The notes: generated from the letters alone by a model not told the origin. Positions 28,484-37,910 are shown, counted from the first letter of the stretch. The stretch: DNA of 64,000 bases from Peribacillus folii (GCF_030271255.1 NZ_JASJOM010000014.1:27584-91583); one strand, 5' to 3'. Program-made: numbers and translations.

Positions 28484-29386
28484 TTAAAGTTGTTCCAATT
28501 TTAGTTCCCCTAATTCAGTTAATATCGACTCAATTCTTGACTTGAACTTATCGGTGGCAGGCACTAACGGCACTCTGCTTGGTCCCCCTGATAATCCTAG
28601 TACTTCCAAGCCTGCCTTTACCGTCCCCGGAATCGTTTCTTCTTCAATAGCATTATATAAATCTAGCAGTTCCTGATTTAATTTAGTGGCTTCTTTTAAG
28701 TTGTTTTCATTTACGATCAAATCATATAGTTTTGCCATTTTTTTCGGAGCCAGGTTGTGGACCACTCCAACGGCACCCTGTCCTCCTAAAGCCAATGTAG
28801 GTAAGATTAAATGCTCAAACCCGGTAAGCACCGCGAAGTTTCGGTTGTCTTTAGTCAATGCAATAAGCTTCGAAGTATGCTGTCCATCAGCAGTATTTTT
28901 AATGCCGACGATTCCATCGATTTGACTTAATTCATTAATTAACTCTGGATCAAGTTCGACACCTGTTGCCTCTGGATAATGATAGATTACAATTCCAATG
29001 CTCGAGTTTTCTGCCACTGCCTTGTAATGATCAATAATCCCTTGTCTACTGGTAGACATATAATAAGGATTAATGACCAGGGCACAATCTGCACCAACTT
29101 CAGCTGCGTATTTAGTAAGTTCAAGCGTATCCTCTGTTCGATGGCATCCTGTACCGGCCATGACAGGCAATCTTCCGTTTGCTGTTTCACATACGAATTT
29201 AATCACTGCTTTTCGTTCTTCCATGCTCATTAGTGAGTACTCTCCCGTACTCCCTCCCACTAACAGGCAGTCCATCCCTCCATCTATCAAATGATCTATC
29301 AGTCGTTCAAGCCCCTTATAGTCAATACTCGTATCCTCGTTCATTGGTGTTGGTAAAGCTGGGATCATTCCAAATGGTTTATACAT
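28484..29386 (-). CDS. DapA-family (dihydrodipicolinate synthase/N-acetylneuraminate lyase) class I aldolase
   Basis: 300-aa TIM-barrel lyase using a Schiff-base Lys (VGIKNTAD, ~residue 163) and a catalytic Tyr (IYHYPEATG, ~135). N-terminal GMIPALPTPMNED and GGSTGEYSLMSMEERK match the family; the latter is the phosphate/carboxylate loop. Start at ATG 29386, six bases after AGGAGG; two nearby alternatives have impossible spacing. Not the biosynthetic dapA, which would sit with lysine genes: its place between ALDH and an FAD oxidase indicates a catabolic aldol cleavage or dehydration of an oxo-acid. Confidence 0.88.
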   Translation of the reverse strand: MYKPFGMIPALPTPMNEDTSIDYKGLERLIDHLIDGGMDCLLVGGSTGEYSLMSMEERKAVIKFVCETANGRLPVMAGTGCHRTEDTLELTKYAAEVGADCALVINPYYMSTSRQGIIDHYKAVAENSSIGIVIYHYPEATGVELDPELINELSQIDGIVGIKNTADGQHTSKLIALTKDNRNFAVLTGFEHLILPTLALGGQGAVGVVHNLAPKKMAKLYDLIVNENNLKEATKLNQELLDLYNAIEEETIPGTVKAGLEVLGLSGGPSRVPLVPATDKFKSRIESILTELGELKLEQL

Positions 29387-29470
29387 ATTCATCCTCCTCA
29401 TTAAAGTTAGTAACCGGATCACTGCCGAATGATGGCTTCATAGCATTCATCTAAAATGGTTATGCGCCCT

Positions 29471-30964
29471 TTACTTTCGTTTCATATTCACATACACGCT
29501 TTTCACTTCCGTGTAATTCTCTAAGCCATACTCCCCGCCCATTTCGCGTCCAATACCGGATTGCTTGTATCCGCCGAAGGGCATGGACTCCCACTCAAGG
29601 CCAACGTCATTGATCCAAACCGTTCCTGCTTGGAGCTTACGGGAAATGTAGTGACCCGTTTTAATATTCTCTGTCCAAACACTGGCTGCCAAACCATAAT
29701 CGCTATCATTTGCTCTTCTAATGACTTCTTCAACCGTATCAAAGACCAAAACCGACATGACCGGACCGAAGATTTCCTCACGCGCAATGGTCATGTCATC
29801 TTCTACATCCGCAAATATCGCTGGTTGAACAAAATAGCCTGTTTCGAATGCTTTTCCGTCTCCCGTAACAAGGCGTGCGCCTTCTTTTTTCCCTTGCTCG
29901 ATGTAGCCAAGAACCGTTTGTTGCTGTTTTGCCGAGACGAGAGGACCCATATCCGTTTCCGGATCCATTCCCGGGCCAAGTTTCAACATATTCACACGTT
30001 CTGCCAATGCCTGCACTACCTGCTCGTAATGTTTACGATGAACATAGATGCGTGTACAAGCACTGCAGTTTTGTCCATGGTTGTACATCGTGCCATTGAA
30101 TGCCCCTTCAATCGCTTCTTCCAGATCGGCATCCTCAAGGATGATTGCAGGTGATTTACCGCCTAGTTCGAGCGTGACTCCTTTGATTTGATCTGCCGCT
30201 TTCTTCATGACTTCTTTTCCGACAGCAGTCGATCCAGTGAACGACAATCTGTCCACCAGCTTATGAGTGATGATCGCTTCTCCAGCAACTCGGCCCGATC
30301 CAGGTACGATATTTACGACACCGTCTGGAAAACCCGCTTCCTTGAACAGCGCTGCTATATAAAGTAGGGAAAGCGGTGTTTCACTTGCCGGTTTAATCAC
30401 GACCGTACACCCGACAGCCAGGGCCGATCCCAGCTTCCAGGCAGCCATCAAAAGGGGAAAGTTCCAAGGAATGATCTGGCCTACGACCCCGACAGGTTCA
30501 TGCACAGTGTAATTCACATATTCCGGTGATACCTGTGTCGTTTTTCCTTGTATTTTCGTTGCGAAACCGGAATAATACCTGAAGTGCTGAACGGATCCAT
30601 CCACATCATCTGTCAACGCGACTTTATATGGCTTACCGTTATCAAGGGACTCGAGCTGCGCGAGCTCTTCACGATTATCTTCCAGAAGATTCGCGAACGT
30701 ATAAAGCAGGTGTGAGCGTGTAGCCGCTTTCATTTCCGGCCAATCGCCTTCATCGAATGCTTTTCTCGCAGCTTGCACGGCCAGATTGATATCTTCGGTT
30801 TGTGCTTCGCTAACCTGTGCGATTACTTCTTCGGTAGCTGGGTTAATGACATCGAATGTTTTCCCACTACCTGCTGGTACATATTCCCCGTTAATGTAAA
30901 GACCAATGGAACCATTCAAAAAACTTTTCACTTTCGGTTTTAATTCGTAATCAGTTGCCTCCAT
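29471..30964 (-). CDS. NAD(P)-dependent aldehyde dehydrogenase
   Basis: 497 aa. Oxidises an aldehyde to its acid. Catalytic Cys in GQNCSACTR, general-base Glu in VTLELGGKSP, cofactor site in IIPWNFPLLMAAWKLGSAL and SFTGSTAVGKEV, C-terminal MPFGGYKQSGIGREMG. Start ATG 30964 follows AGGAGGAGA; an earlier in-frame start is not conserved. First gene of the one-strand cluster and probably promoter-proximal; the 5' region 30965-31100 is very AT-rich with two TGAATCTTT words ~43 bp apart that might serve a regulator. Closest by pattern to betaine/phenylacetaldehyde-type class 1-2 ALDHs. Confidence 0.92.
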   Translation of the reverse strand: MEATDYELKPKVKSFLNGSIGLYINGEYVPAGSGKTFDVINPATEEVIAQVSEAQTEDINLAVQAARKAFDEGDWPEMKAATRSHLLYTFANLLEDNREELAQLESLDNGKPYKVALTDDVDGSVQHFRYYSGFATKIQGKTTQVSPEYVNYTVHEPVGVVGQIIPWNFPLLMAAWKLGSALAVGCTVVIKPASETPLSLLYIAALFKEAGFPDGVVNIVPGSGRVAGEAIITHKLVDRLSFTGSTAVGKEVMKKAADQIKGVTLELGGKSPAIILEDADLEEAIEGAFNGTMYNHGQNCSACTRIYVHRKHYEQVVQALAERVNMLKLGPGMDPETDMGPLVSAKQQQTVLGYIEQGKKEGARLVTGDGKAFETGYFVQPAIFADVEDDMTIAREEIFGPVMSVLVFDTVEEVIRRANDSDYGLAASVWTENIKTGHYISRKLQAGTVWINDVGLEWESMPFGGYKQSGIGREMGGEYGLENYTEVKSVYVNMKRK

Positions 30965-31225
30965 TTTATTTATCTCTCCTCCTAAATTTTTCACTGCTTT
31001 TTTGAAATGATAAATAACTGAATCTTTCAAATTATTTATTAAAACAAATATTACCAACAAAATGAATCTTTGTAAACCATTTTTTAAAAAAGGGAATATA
31101 TTTATTCATTTTTTGATATTTTTACCTATGAAATCCCGTAATCGAGCATTAATACCCGTCACCCACCCTGAACTATTTTGATTTCCCGGTGAAAACTGAA
31201 GGATGAAGTTCCCTTTTTGGCACAT

Positions 31226-31256
31226 AAAAAAGCCTCCCACAGGAAATATGGGAGGC
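31226..31256 (-). terminator. Terminator after the GNAT gene
   Basis: GCCTCCCA / TGGGAGGC stem; on the minus strand followed by TTTTTTATG. It is the main item in the gap 30965-31334. Confidence 0.8.
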
Positions 31257-31334
31257 AAAACTATGCTGGATTCACCTATTTTTTGAGCTAAGGAATTCAA
31301 TGACTACAGGCGGTCCGCAACGATAGTTACAGTT

Positions 31335-31835
31335 CTACCTGGCACTTCCTTCTCTAATTTTGACCAAGTTAAACCAGCTGACTCCGCCATGTTTCGATTC
31401 AGATAGGCCATGGCTAACAAACCCCAATTTTTCATAGAAAGGAACCAGTTCCTGTTTACAGGTCAAAGTGATTCCCTTCCTATCACGTTCTTCTGCAAGT
31501 GATTCCATTTTCTCCAGTAAAGTCTTCGCAATTCCTTGCTGTCTGGCATTCTTGGACACAGCTAGCCCGAGGATGCTCTGATAGCCTCCTGTTTTCGGAT
31601 TTTCTTTGATTTCCTCAAAAAGATCATCCGTTATATAAGGCTGATCAATGATGGGACCATTAATATAACCAAGGATTTCCCCTTCCTTTTCTGCCACGAT
31701 AAAGGTGTCGGAGATCAGCTTGATCCTGTCCACAAATGCTTCCTTTGTGGCGGCTTCTTCCATGGAAAACCCCTCATTCTCAATAAGTAAAAGCTGTTCT
31801 AAATCTGCAGCTTGAACATTTCTTAAAAAAAGCAT
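31335..31835 (-). CDS. GNAT-family N-acetyltransferase
   Basis: 166-aa acetyl-CoA-dependent acyltransferase. beta4/alpha3 CoA pocket ILGLAVSKNARQQGIAKTLLEKM (the R/Q-x-x-G-x-A signature) near residues 93-115, C-terminal VPFYEKLGF. The N-terminal EQLLLIENEGFSMEEAATKEAF resembles arylalkylamine-type acetyltransferases (YkwB/AANAT-like). ATG 31835 taken because AAAGGGG lies 12 bp before; an in-frame ATG at 31874 is possible. Substrate unknown. Confidence 0.82.
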   Translation of the reverse strand: MLFLRNVQAADLEQLLLIENEGFSMEEAATKEAFVDRIKLISDTFIVAEKEGEILGYINGPIIDQPYITDDLFEEIKENPKTGGYQSILGLAVSKNARQQGIAKTLLEKMESLAEERDRKGITLTCKQELVPFYEKLGFVSHGLSESKHGGVSWFNLVKIREGSAR

Positions 31836-32011
31836 CCTGTCTAAAACCCCTTTCCGAACCGGATTGATTTGCATGAATTTTACGAGTAAACAATATTTTA
31901 TCTAGAAAGGTTTCATTGATGGATAGCGGACATATCGTACCACACGGTAAACCCGGCCTTTTACTTGAACGGGATAAAAGGCAGGGAGGAAGTTCCCCCA
32001 CTGCCCTATTT

Positions 32012-32905
32012 TCATTTCGTTAAGATCTTCGCATAAACTTTACGGACATGAATGAAATTATATTCACTTACAAAGGTTGAGCCTAACAGGAGTGTGCCGC
32101 CAAAGATTTGAACGGTTGTCATATTTTCTTGTAGTAATGCAGCCGATATCAGGATCGCTACAAATGGATCCACATAGCTTAGCATGGCCATGCTTTGCCC
32201 TTTTAAATTTTCCATTCCGGAAAAAAACAACCAAAAACCAATACCTGTGTTAACAACCCCTAAGAGCAGCACAAACGGAAGGGAAGTCCTTGGTGCTTCC
32301 AAGATACCCAACCCCTCTGTAAAAAATACATAAGGCAAGAGCAGGAAGGCAGTGGTGCCAAGCTGAATGATGGTAATCTCCAACATGTCGATGCCTTTAA
32401 TGAATTTATTCAATAACATTAAGGCGGCGTAAAATGCAGCCGCGATCAGCCCGAAAAGAATCCCAAGCAGATCTTCTCTGCCTGAGGCGCCAATACCGTT
32501 TCCGATAATCAATAACATACCGACTATCGCTACGCCAATGCAAACCACTTTTTTGATTGGCAATCGCTCTTTCAGTATGAATGGCGAGAGAACCATGACA
32601 AAGACTGGTGCAAAATAATAACCCAATGTTGCATTCGCAAGTGTTGTGTGTTCATAGGATTGATAAAGAAAAATCCAATTCCCTCCCAAAGCGAACGCGG
32701 AAAGAAACAGGGGAAGAGCATTGCCCTTTACGAATTTCCAAGGAATGGGCTTCCTCATCATTACAAATACGAACACTAAAAAAAGACACCCGATCGAACT
32801 GCTCAGCAAAGCTGTTTCACTCGAGGATAAATCAATGAATTTTACAACTAAACCGATCGTACCAAAGATGATCATTGATAAGATAAACTGAATGCTAGAT
32901 TTCAT
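32012..32905 (-). CDS. EamA-family (DMT superfamily) transporter
   Basis: 297 aa, ten TM helices in two EamA repeats: repeat one ~5-135 (SIQFILSMIIFGTIGLVVKFIDLSSSETALL), repeat two ~145-285, ending MAMLSYVDPFVAILISAALLQENMTTVQIFGGTLLL, the usual signature. It is not a close copy of the EamA protein at 24365. No clear operon partner; the GNAT gene follows 176 bp downstream. The 270 bp upstream (32906-33174) carry a palindromic AATCTGCGAA / TTCGCAGATT at ~32920-32955 that may be a regulatory or attenuator hairpin. Efflux of an amino acid or metabolite is the family norm. Confidence 0.86.
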   Translation of the reverse strand: MKSSIQFILSMIIFGTIGLVVKFIDLSSSETALLSSSIGCLFLVFVFVMMRKPIPWKFVKGNALPLFLSAFALGGNWIFLYQSYEHTTLANATLGYYFAPVFVMVLSPFILKERLPIKKVVCIGVAIVGMLLIIGNGIGASGREDLLGILFGLIAAAFYAALMLLNKFIKGIDMLEITIIQLGTTAFLLLPYVFFTEGLGILEAPRTSLPFVLLLGVVNTGIGFWLFFSGMENLKGQSMAMLSYVDPFVAILISAALLQENMTTVQIFGGTLLLGSTFVSEYNFIHVRKVYAKILTK

Positions 32906-33174
32906 CGTCTACTCCTTCGAATCTGCGAAACAGCTTATATATTTCGCAGATTCTTAATCTGTTTTATATATAAGCAAATACAGCTGAGTAAACGGTGGCG
33001 GCGGTGATGTCGAAACTGGCTTTGTAAGGTATGGATTTTCACATGATTTTGGCATCATGAACCTCCTATTATGCAAGAATGATAGTTTTAAGCATAATGC
33101 TTTGGTTAAACAATGGGAAGGGATATCTTTTTTTATTTTTTGTCAATATGCTGAAGTCCTGAAGAAGTTTTTTC

Positions 33175-34470
33175 CTATCGACCGCTACCTGCCCAAAGGA
33201 CAAACGGAATGAGCAGTAAGGCAAGCACGGCACCAGCAATCGATAACGTTGCATAGCTGGAATGGACTACAACCATTCCCGATAAGCCTCCGCCCAATGC
33301 GCCCGACAATGCAATCAAAACATCTACAGAACCCTGTGTCTTAGCCCGGGTGGATGGAGTGGTGGCATCCACAAGAATGGCTGTGCCACTAATCAGACCG
33401 AAATTCCAGCCTAGCCCAAGCAAGGCAAGTGCAATGATGAGCACCATCATCGAATCAGCAGGTCCAAGAGCAGCTAAGATGCCGGCAATAAGTAACGTAA
33501 GGGCAGAAGCAATCGCCATAACGCCACGGCCCATTTTATCAACAAGAAAACCGGTCACCAACGAAGGCAAAAACATGGCACCGATATGGAATCCGATGAC
33601 AAGCCCCACTTCATTTAACCCGTGACCATGGTGGCCCATATGTATGGGTGTTATCGTCATGATGGCAATCATGACGAATTGGGTTAAAACCATTACTGCA
33701 GCTCCTGCATAAATGCCCCGCCTGTTTGCCGATAGCAAATCGGCCTTTCCATTCAAAGGTGAATCACTGCTTCCTTTTTGAGCAGCTGCAATTGCTTTTG
33801 CAACAATGAAGGGGTCAGGACGAAGCAGCATGAATAAAACGAAGCCTGCAAGTAGATAAGCTATCGCAGCTAATATGAATGGACCAGCTAAAGCTGGAAT
33901 TCCAATTGATACAGCAAACTCCCCCATGACATCCACCAGGTTCGGTCCTGCCACGGCACCGAATGTCGTCGAAACCATGGCCATGCTGATCGCTTTTGCC
34001 CTTTGGGTCGAGTTTGCCAAGTCCGTTCCTGCGTATCGTGCTTGCAAGTTTGTCGCCGTCCCGGCGCCGTAGATAAGCAGTGATGCAAATAACAGCACGA
34101 TGCTATTTGTTAAAGCTGCGATCACCACGCCAACGGCACCGATGCCTCCTGCAAAAAATCCCGCCGCAAGTCCTGGACGGCGTCCGAAGCGCTGGGACAG
34201 ACGCCCCACTAGCAGCGCAGCCCCCGCTGACCCTAACGTGAATAACGCCGTAGGAATTCCCGTCACACTATCTGTACCCAGCATATCCTGTGCCAGCAAT
34301 GCCCCAACTGTCACCCCCGCTGCAAGTCCTGCTCCGCCAAAAATTTGGGATATGACAACAACCAGTAACGTTCGTTTGTATAATTGTTGTTGTTTTTCAG
34401 GAGAATCAATATAGCTTTGCAACCTATTCGATTGGCCTTTCAACTCTTTTACACTATTTTGCAATATCAT
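33175..34470 (-). CDS. MFS transporter (drug-efflux type)
   Basis: 431 aa, 12 TM helices. Motif A-like VGRLSQRFGRRPGLAAG after TM2 (~80-97), GAGTATNLQARYAGTDLANSTQRAKAISM in the TM4-5 region, and SGTAILVDATTPSTRAKTQGSVDVLIALSG in the second half; arrangement fits the DHA1 efflux group. Its promoter region carries a 24-bp palindrome (34549) that is the same operator as in front of the adjacent MocR gene at 34584-35942, so the MocR protein very likely controls it. Natural inducer unknown. Confidence 0.86.
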   Translation of the reverse strand: MILQNSVKELKGQSNRLQSYIDSPEKQQQLYKRTLLVVVISQIFGGAGLAAGVTVGALLAQDMLGTDSVTGIPTALFTLGSAGAALLVGRLSQRFGRRPGLAAGFFAGGIGAVGVVIAALTNSIVLLFASLLIYGAGTATNLQARYAGTDLANSTQRAKAISMAMVSTTFGAVAGPNLVDVMGEFAVSIGIPALAGPFILAAIAYLLAGFVLFMLLRPDPFIVAKAIAAAQKGSSDSPLNGKADLLSANRRGIYAGAAVMVLTQFVMIAIMTITPIHMGHHGHGLNEVGLVIGFHIGAMFLPSLVTGFLVDKMGRGVMAIASALTLLIAGILAALGPADSMMVLIIALALLGLGWNFGLISGTAILVDATTPSTRAKTQGSVDVLIALSGALGGGLSGMVVVHSSYATLSIAGAVLALLLIPFVLWAGSGR

Positions 34471-34548
34471 CTAACCTCTCTTTCCAAAATGCTGATTCTA
34501 TTCTTGTAACGATCCAAGATTTGCATTATCATAACATTCACAAAAAAA

Positions 34549-34572
34549 CCATACAATATCATAATTGTATGG
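34549..34572. promoter_or_regulatory. MocR operator 1 (in front of the MFS gene)
   Basis: Perfect palindrome CCATACAAT-N6-ATTGTATGG, 79 bp before the MFS start and 12 bp after the MocR stop. It shares half-sites and the N6 spacer with the site at 35989. Confidence 0.8.
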
Positions 34573-34583
34573 CGAACAATATA

Positions 34584-35942
34584 TTAGGCTAAGTTTTTTA
34601 GTAAACGTTCAAGGATACGTAATCCTCTTTCCAGCTCCTCCATTGTTTCCGGAGCACAAATGGAAACCCGTACAGCCCTCTCCGGGGAACTTTTCCCCAC
34701 TACAAACCGTTCAGCGGCATACACCTGCACCCCCTGCTCTGCAGCTAACGCTTCGAAGCCAGCACCTGTAATCTTTCCAGGCAATAGTAACCAACGGAAG
34801 ATACTTGTTTCAGCACCTAAACACGTATAGCCTGCCAAATATCGATTGACGACCTGATTCCGGCGGATCGTTTGTTTCCGATGGCCCTCAATCATACCTT
34901 CAAATTGATTCGATATGATGGTACGCGCCGCCAGTTCCGCTAATAACGGGGAAACAGTTATATTCAAATTATAAAGTGCCCTTGAAATCGGCTCCTTGAA
35001 TGGACTCGGCACAGCGACATAGGCTAGCCGCAAACCCGGTGCAATCGACTTGGATAAACTGGCAATGTAGATGACCTGTTCCGGGGCAAATGAGGCGATG
35101 GCCGGTAATGGTTTTTCGTTATGTAGATGATACGTCGCATCTTCTATGATGAACTGATCATGCTTTTTCGCAATTGCCGCAATCATTTTCCGATTCTCAA
35201 CAGACATCGAGCAAGCTGTCGGATTATGAAAATCCGGGATCAAATATATGCCTTTAATATTGTCATGCTTACACGCATCCTCAAACGCAGCTGGACTCAT
35301 TTCACCATTCTCTGATTTTATCGGCACTATTTGCACACTAAGCATCGCGGCCGCCGTTTTCAAGCCTGGATACGTATGCTGATCAGCGCCAATGCGATCA
35401 CCTGGCTGACACAGACTCGCCAGCGTGGCGGCAATCGCATTTTGACCGCCATTTGCAAATAATATGCGCTCGACTGTCGTTTCAAACCCGCCTCTTTTCA
35501 TTAGCTTGATCGCTGCATCCTTTTGCCAAAAGCTTTCACCTGTTCGGCCATATCCGAACCACTTTTCATAATCCGTCTCCTGCAGCATGTTTTTCAGCTG
35601 GTGGAGCAACGGCTCAAACGAAGCATTATCTGGCAGTGTCGCTCCCATTTCAATCAAATGCCCCGGCTTCACTTCGTCCAGTAAGTAAGCATTCGATAAA
35701 GCATCATACGAAACGAACGTGCCGCTTCCAACCGTTGCACTCAGCAAGCCCTTCAACTCACACACCTTAAACGCCTTTGAAACAGTACTTACATTCAAAT
35801 CCAAATAATCGGCCAATTCCCGCTGCGGAGGAAGCTTCGTACCAGGCACCAAAAGCCCCTCCATAATGTCACATTCTAACCGCTTCGCCAATGCCTGATA
35901 TATCGGCCTATCCTCCCTACTGATCGTCGGCTTCCAGGTCAT
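34584..35942 (-). CDS. MocR-type regulator: GntR winged helix fused to a PLP aminotransferase-like domain
   Basis: 452 aa. N-terminal GntR HTH (~8-75: IYQALAKRLECDIMEGLLVPGTKLPPQRELADYLDLNVSTVSKAF), then a fold-type I aminotransferase domain (~100-445) with the PLP Lys in YIASLSKSIAPGLRLAYV and the Asn/Asp/Tyr pocket in IPDFHNPTACSMS and FIIEDATYH. MocR proteins bind DNA as dimers and sense an amino compound through PLP. ATG 35942 chosen for the GAGG site before it. Two identical-type operators, one before this gene and one before the MFS gene, point to autoregulation plus transporter control. Confidence 0.9.
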   Translation of the reverse strand: MTWKPTISREDRPIYQALAKRLECDIMEGLLVPGTKLPPQRELADYLDLNVSTVSKAFKVCELKGLLSATVGSGTFVSYDALSNAYLLDEVKPGHLIEMGATLPDNASFEPLLHQLKNMLQETDYEKWFGYGRTGESFWQKDAAIKLMKRGGFETTVERILFANGGQNAIAATLASLCQPGDRIGADQHTYPGLKTAAAMLSVQIVPIKSENGEMSPAAFEDACKHDNIKGIYLIPDFHNPTACSMSVENRKMIAAIAKKHDQFIIEDATYHLHNEKPLPAIASFAPEQVIYIASLSKSIAPGLRLAYVAVPSPFKEPISRALYNLNITVSPLLAELAARTIISNQFEGMIEGHRKQTIRRNQVVNRYLAGYTCLGAETSIFRWLLLPGKITGAGFEALAAEQGVQVYAAERFVVGKSSPERAVRVSICAPETMEELERGLRILERLLKNLA

Positions 35943-35988
35943 TGGATAATCCTCAAACGAATTGATCGGCACAGTCCTCATCCTTTTT

Positions 35989-36011
35989 CATACAATCTTA
36001 ATATTGTATGG
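35989..36011. promoter_or_regulatory. MocR operator 2 (autoregulatory)
   Basis: CATACAAT-N6-ATTGTATG, 47 bp before the MocR start; matches operator 1 at every half-site base within the inner 22 bp. Confidence 0.8.
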
Positions 36012-36175
36012 TGATAAATTCAAATCAATCCTGCACAGATAACGTCAACTAAACATTGATTATTCCGATTATTTACAATACCATTGACAATGAAGTGAAT
36101 CCATCATACAGCAAAAGCAACGACTGCAACAGATGATTACACTATTGATCACGAAAATAAAGAGGTGCTACATAT

Positions 36176-36763
36176 ATGCTTCCAAAGTATGCTTTCCCTT
36201 TTATCATTTGTATGTTCCTTCTAATGGGGTGCGATACCACAGAAAAGACAAGTGAAAAATCTGTCCATGATCCAATCGAGACTAAACAGAATTACTCATC
36301 GAATCAAAAAAACAAATCATTGGAAAACAGGCTGCTTCCCCCTAAATTTAGCATTACAAAGTTTGAAATGAATTATATCCCTGAGAATAAGGAATTAACT
36401 TTTCTGATGAATTACGAAATAGATCTGGACATATACGAAATCTTACAGGAAAACACCCAAAAGCTGTACTTTTCACTGGAGTACCCTGAAGCAATATCCG
36501 ATATTTTTCATAAGACAACCAGTGAAGCAGTGTTGGCAGAGCAACCTAAAGATCACAAAACTACATATCAAACTCCATTCAAACTAAACATCGATTTAAC
36601 GACAAAAGAATTGGAGAACATAAAAAACCACTTATCTGGCTTTAACCTCATTATAGCTGATAAAGATAAGGATCCAATTGCCCATTTTATTGATTTGAAT
36701 GGGTTCAATCCCTTTGATCCTGATACATCAAACTCTACTCATAAAGATGAGACAACGAAATAG
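36176..36763 (+). CDS. Putative lipoprotein, function unknown
   Basis: 195 aa. Signal peptide with lipobox LLMGC puts the acylated Cys at residue 19, so it is anchored to the outer face of the membrane. After an Asn/Lys/Ser-rich linker (~25-55) comes an acidic beta-strand-like domain (FSITKFEMNYIPENKELTFLMNYEIDLDIYEIL). GAGGTGCTACAT precedes the ATG. I do not recognise the family. It lies just outside the outermost groEL-like att copy, and might be core or part of an older insertion. Confidence 0.7.
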   Translation: MLPKYAFPFIICMFLLMGCDTTEKTSEKSVHDPIETKQNYSSNQKNKSLENRLLPPKFSITKFEMNYIPENKELTFLMNYEIDLDIYEILQENTQKLYFSLEYPEAISDIFHKTTSEAVLAEQPKDHKTTYQTPFKLNIDLTTKELENIKNHLSGFNLIIADKDKDPIAHFIDLNGFNPFDPDTSNSTHKDETTK

Positions 36764-36828
36764 ATGGCGAAGAAGAGTCCCGATTCAGGTAATGCTTCTA
36801 TTAACCCTCAAAATATCGAAGAAAAGGC

Positions 36829-36858
36829 CTCCCACAGTAACTGTGGGAGGCCTCAAAT
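36829..36858 (+). terminator. Terminator with integrase-tail-like flank
   Basis: AGGCCTCCCACAG / CTGTGGGAGGCCT, 13-bp perfect stem. The preceding GAAGAAAAGGCCTCCCAC equals the codons EEKASH near the 3' end of the integrase gene at 53907-53927, so it may be a relic of such a gene. It closes the lipoprotein transcript. Confidence 0.7.
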
Positions 36859-36933
36859 TTATATATTTACATGTATATAGTGAGCAAATTCCTAAACCCT
36901 CGTTAAATCCCTATATTAAGGGATATAAGCGAT

Positions 36934-36953
36934 GATTACGTCATGCCGTCCAT
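36934..36953 (+). repeat. att-like copy of the groEL 3' end (outermost)
   Basis: GATTACGTCATGCCGTCCAT, differing from groEL's own end at a few positions. It is followed by AT-rich DNA (36960-37300) in which I see nothing else. Left boundary of the outer, decayed element. Confidence 0.7.
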
Positions 36954-37322
36954 AGATTGTGAAGTCTTACATTATAACATCATACAATTTAATCTTAATT
37001 AAAACACATAACAAAACATACGTTCTAAACTAAGATATTCACTCAAAAATTTAAAATAATAACATTTTCGGCATCCATTCGGCACCTTTGAATCAAATCC
37101 CTACTCCTTAACAAAACTCAGGTTTTGGAAATCGAACCTTGTCTCATTAACTGCTTCAAAGTAAATAGATAAATACCATTTCTATATTATTTCCTTAAAA
37201 TTCATCTATATTTGATATTTGTTTAATCTAACATTGAGATATATAATAAAAATAAGATAAAAAGAAAGCGTTTTCAATATTTAAATACTTCGTTACTTCT
37301 CATATTATAAGGAGGATTTAAG

Positions 37323-37469
37323 ATGAGCCAAGTAGAAAGAAATTCCAAAGCGCAGAAATTAATTGAGCAACAAAAGTTCAATGAGAAAGACATTTCCAAG
37401 ATGACGGATTCACAGGTTGAATATTATCACTGGCTCTATTTCGATGACTCTGTTTATGATTATATGTAA
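37323..37469 (+). CDS. Small acidic protein, 48 aa
   Basis: Begins MSQVERNSKAQKLIEQQ and ends WLYFDDSVYDYM; an amphipathic helix followed by an aromatic/acidic tail. An excellent AAGGAGG lies 8 bp before ATG and a strong terminator follows at 37487, so it is a complete small gene. Family not recognised with confidence. It is the best-preserved gene of the outer element. Confidence 0.65.
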   Translation: MSQVERNSKAQKLIEQQKFNEKDISKMTDSQVEYYHWLYFDDSVYDYM

Positions 37470-37486
37470 CTCAAATATAAAATGAT

Positions 37487-37530
37487 AAAAAGCGGGGAAA
37501 ACACTGGTAATTCAGGGTTCCCCGCTTTTC
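37487..37530 (+). terminator. Terminator of the 48-aa gene
   Basis: AAAAGCGGGGAA / TTCCCCGCTTTT stem, then CCTTTTATCC; begins 17 bp after the stop. Confidence 0.85.
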
Positions 37531-37748
37531 CTTTTATCCTTTCCGAAATACTTCCCACTCAAGCTAAAACATTTTCTAAAGAACGTTTTATGATTCACAT
37601 ATCACACTATACTGCATTCAATACTAATCCTCCGTTCAACAGTTATTCATATAAAAAAGCCCTCCTTGGATATATGGCAGCGTAGATATTAGTACGTTTT
37701 TTCTTGTTTTCCAGATGATTTAGTAGCTGAACCCAAATGCTATCTGGA

Positions 37749-37877
37749 ACCAGGCATACGCATACATCCTTACTGATTGAAGCAGGGATGGGGTTGAAAG
37801 AAATTCAACAACGATTAGGACATACAGATATTCAAACAACGATGATTATCCATGCTCATATGACTGATAACAAATAA
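37749..37877 (+). pseudogene. C-terminal remnant of a tyrosine recombinase
   Basis: Reads RHTHTSLLIEAGMGLKE, then IQQRLGHTDIQTT and HAHMTDNK-stop: the catalytic R-H-T-H box and LGH motif of a phage-type integrase. The catalytic Tyr position (YAHM in intact relatives) is HAHM here, and all upstream domains are gone. Shows that a third integrase once occupied this locus. Confidence 0.8.
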
Positions 37878-37878
37878 A

Positions 37879-37910
37879 AAAGGCCTCCACAGTAAACCGT
37901 GGGAGGCCTT
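37879..37910 (+). terminator. Terminator within a dispersed repeat
   Basis: AAGGCCTCC / GGAGGCCTT stem directly behind the integrase remnant; with its downstream TTTAAAGATATTC flank it forms the same repeat as at 22919. Confidence 0.7.
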
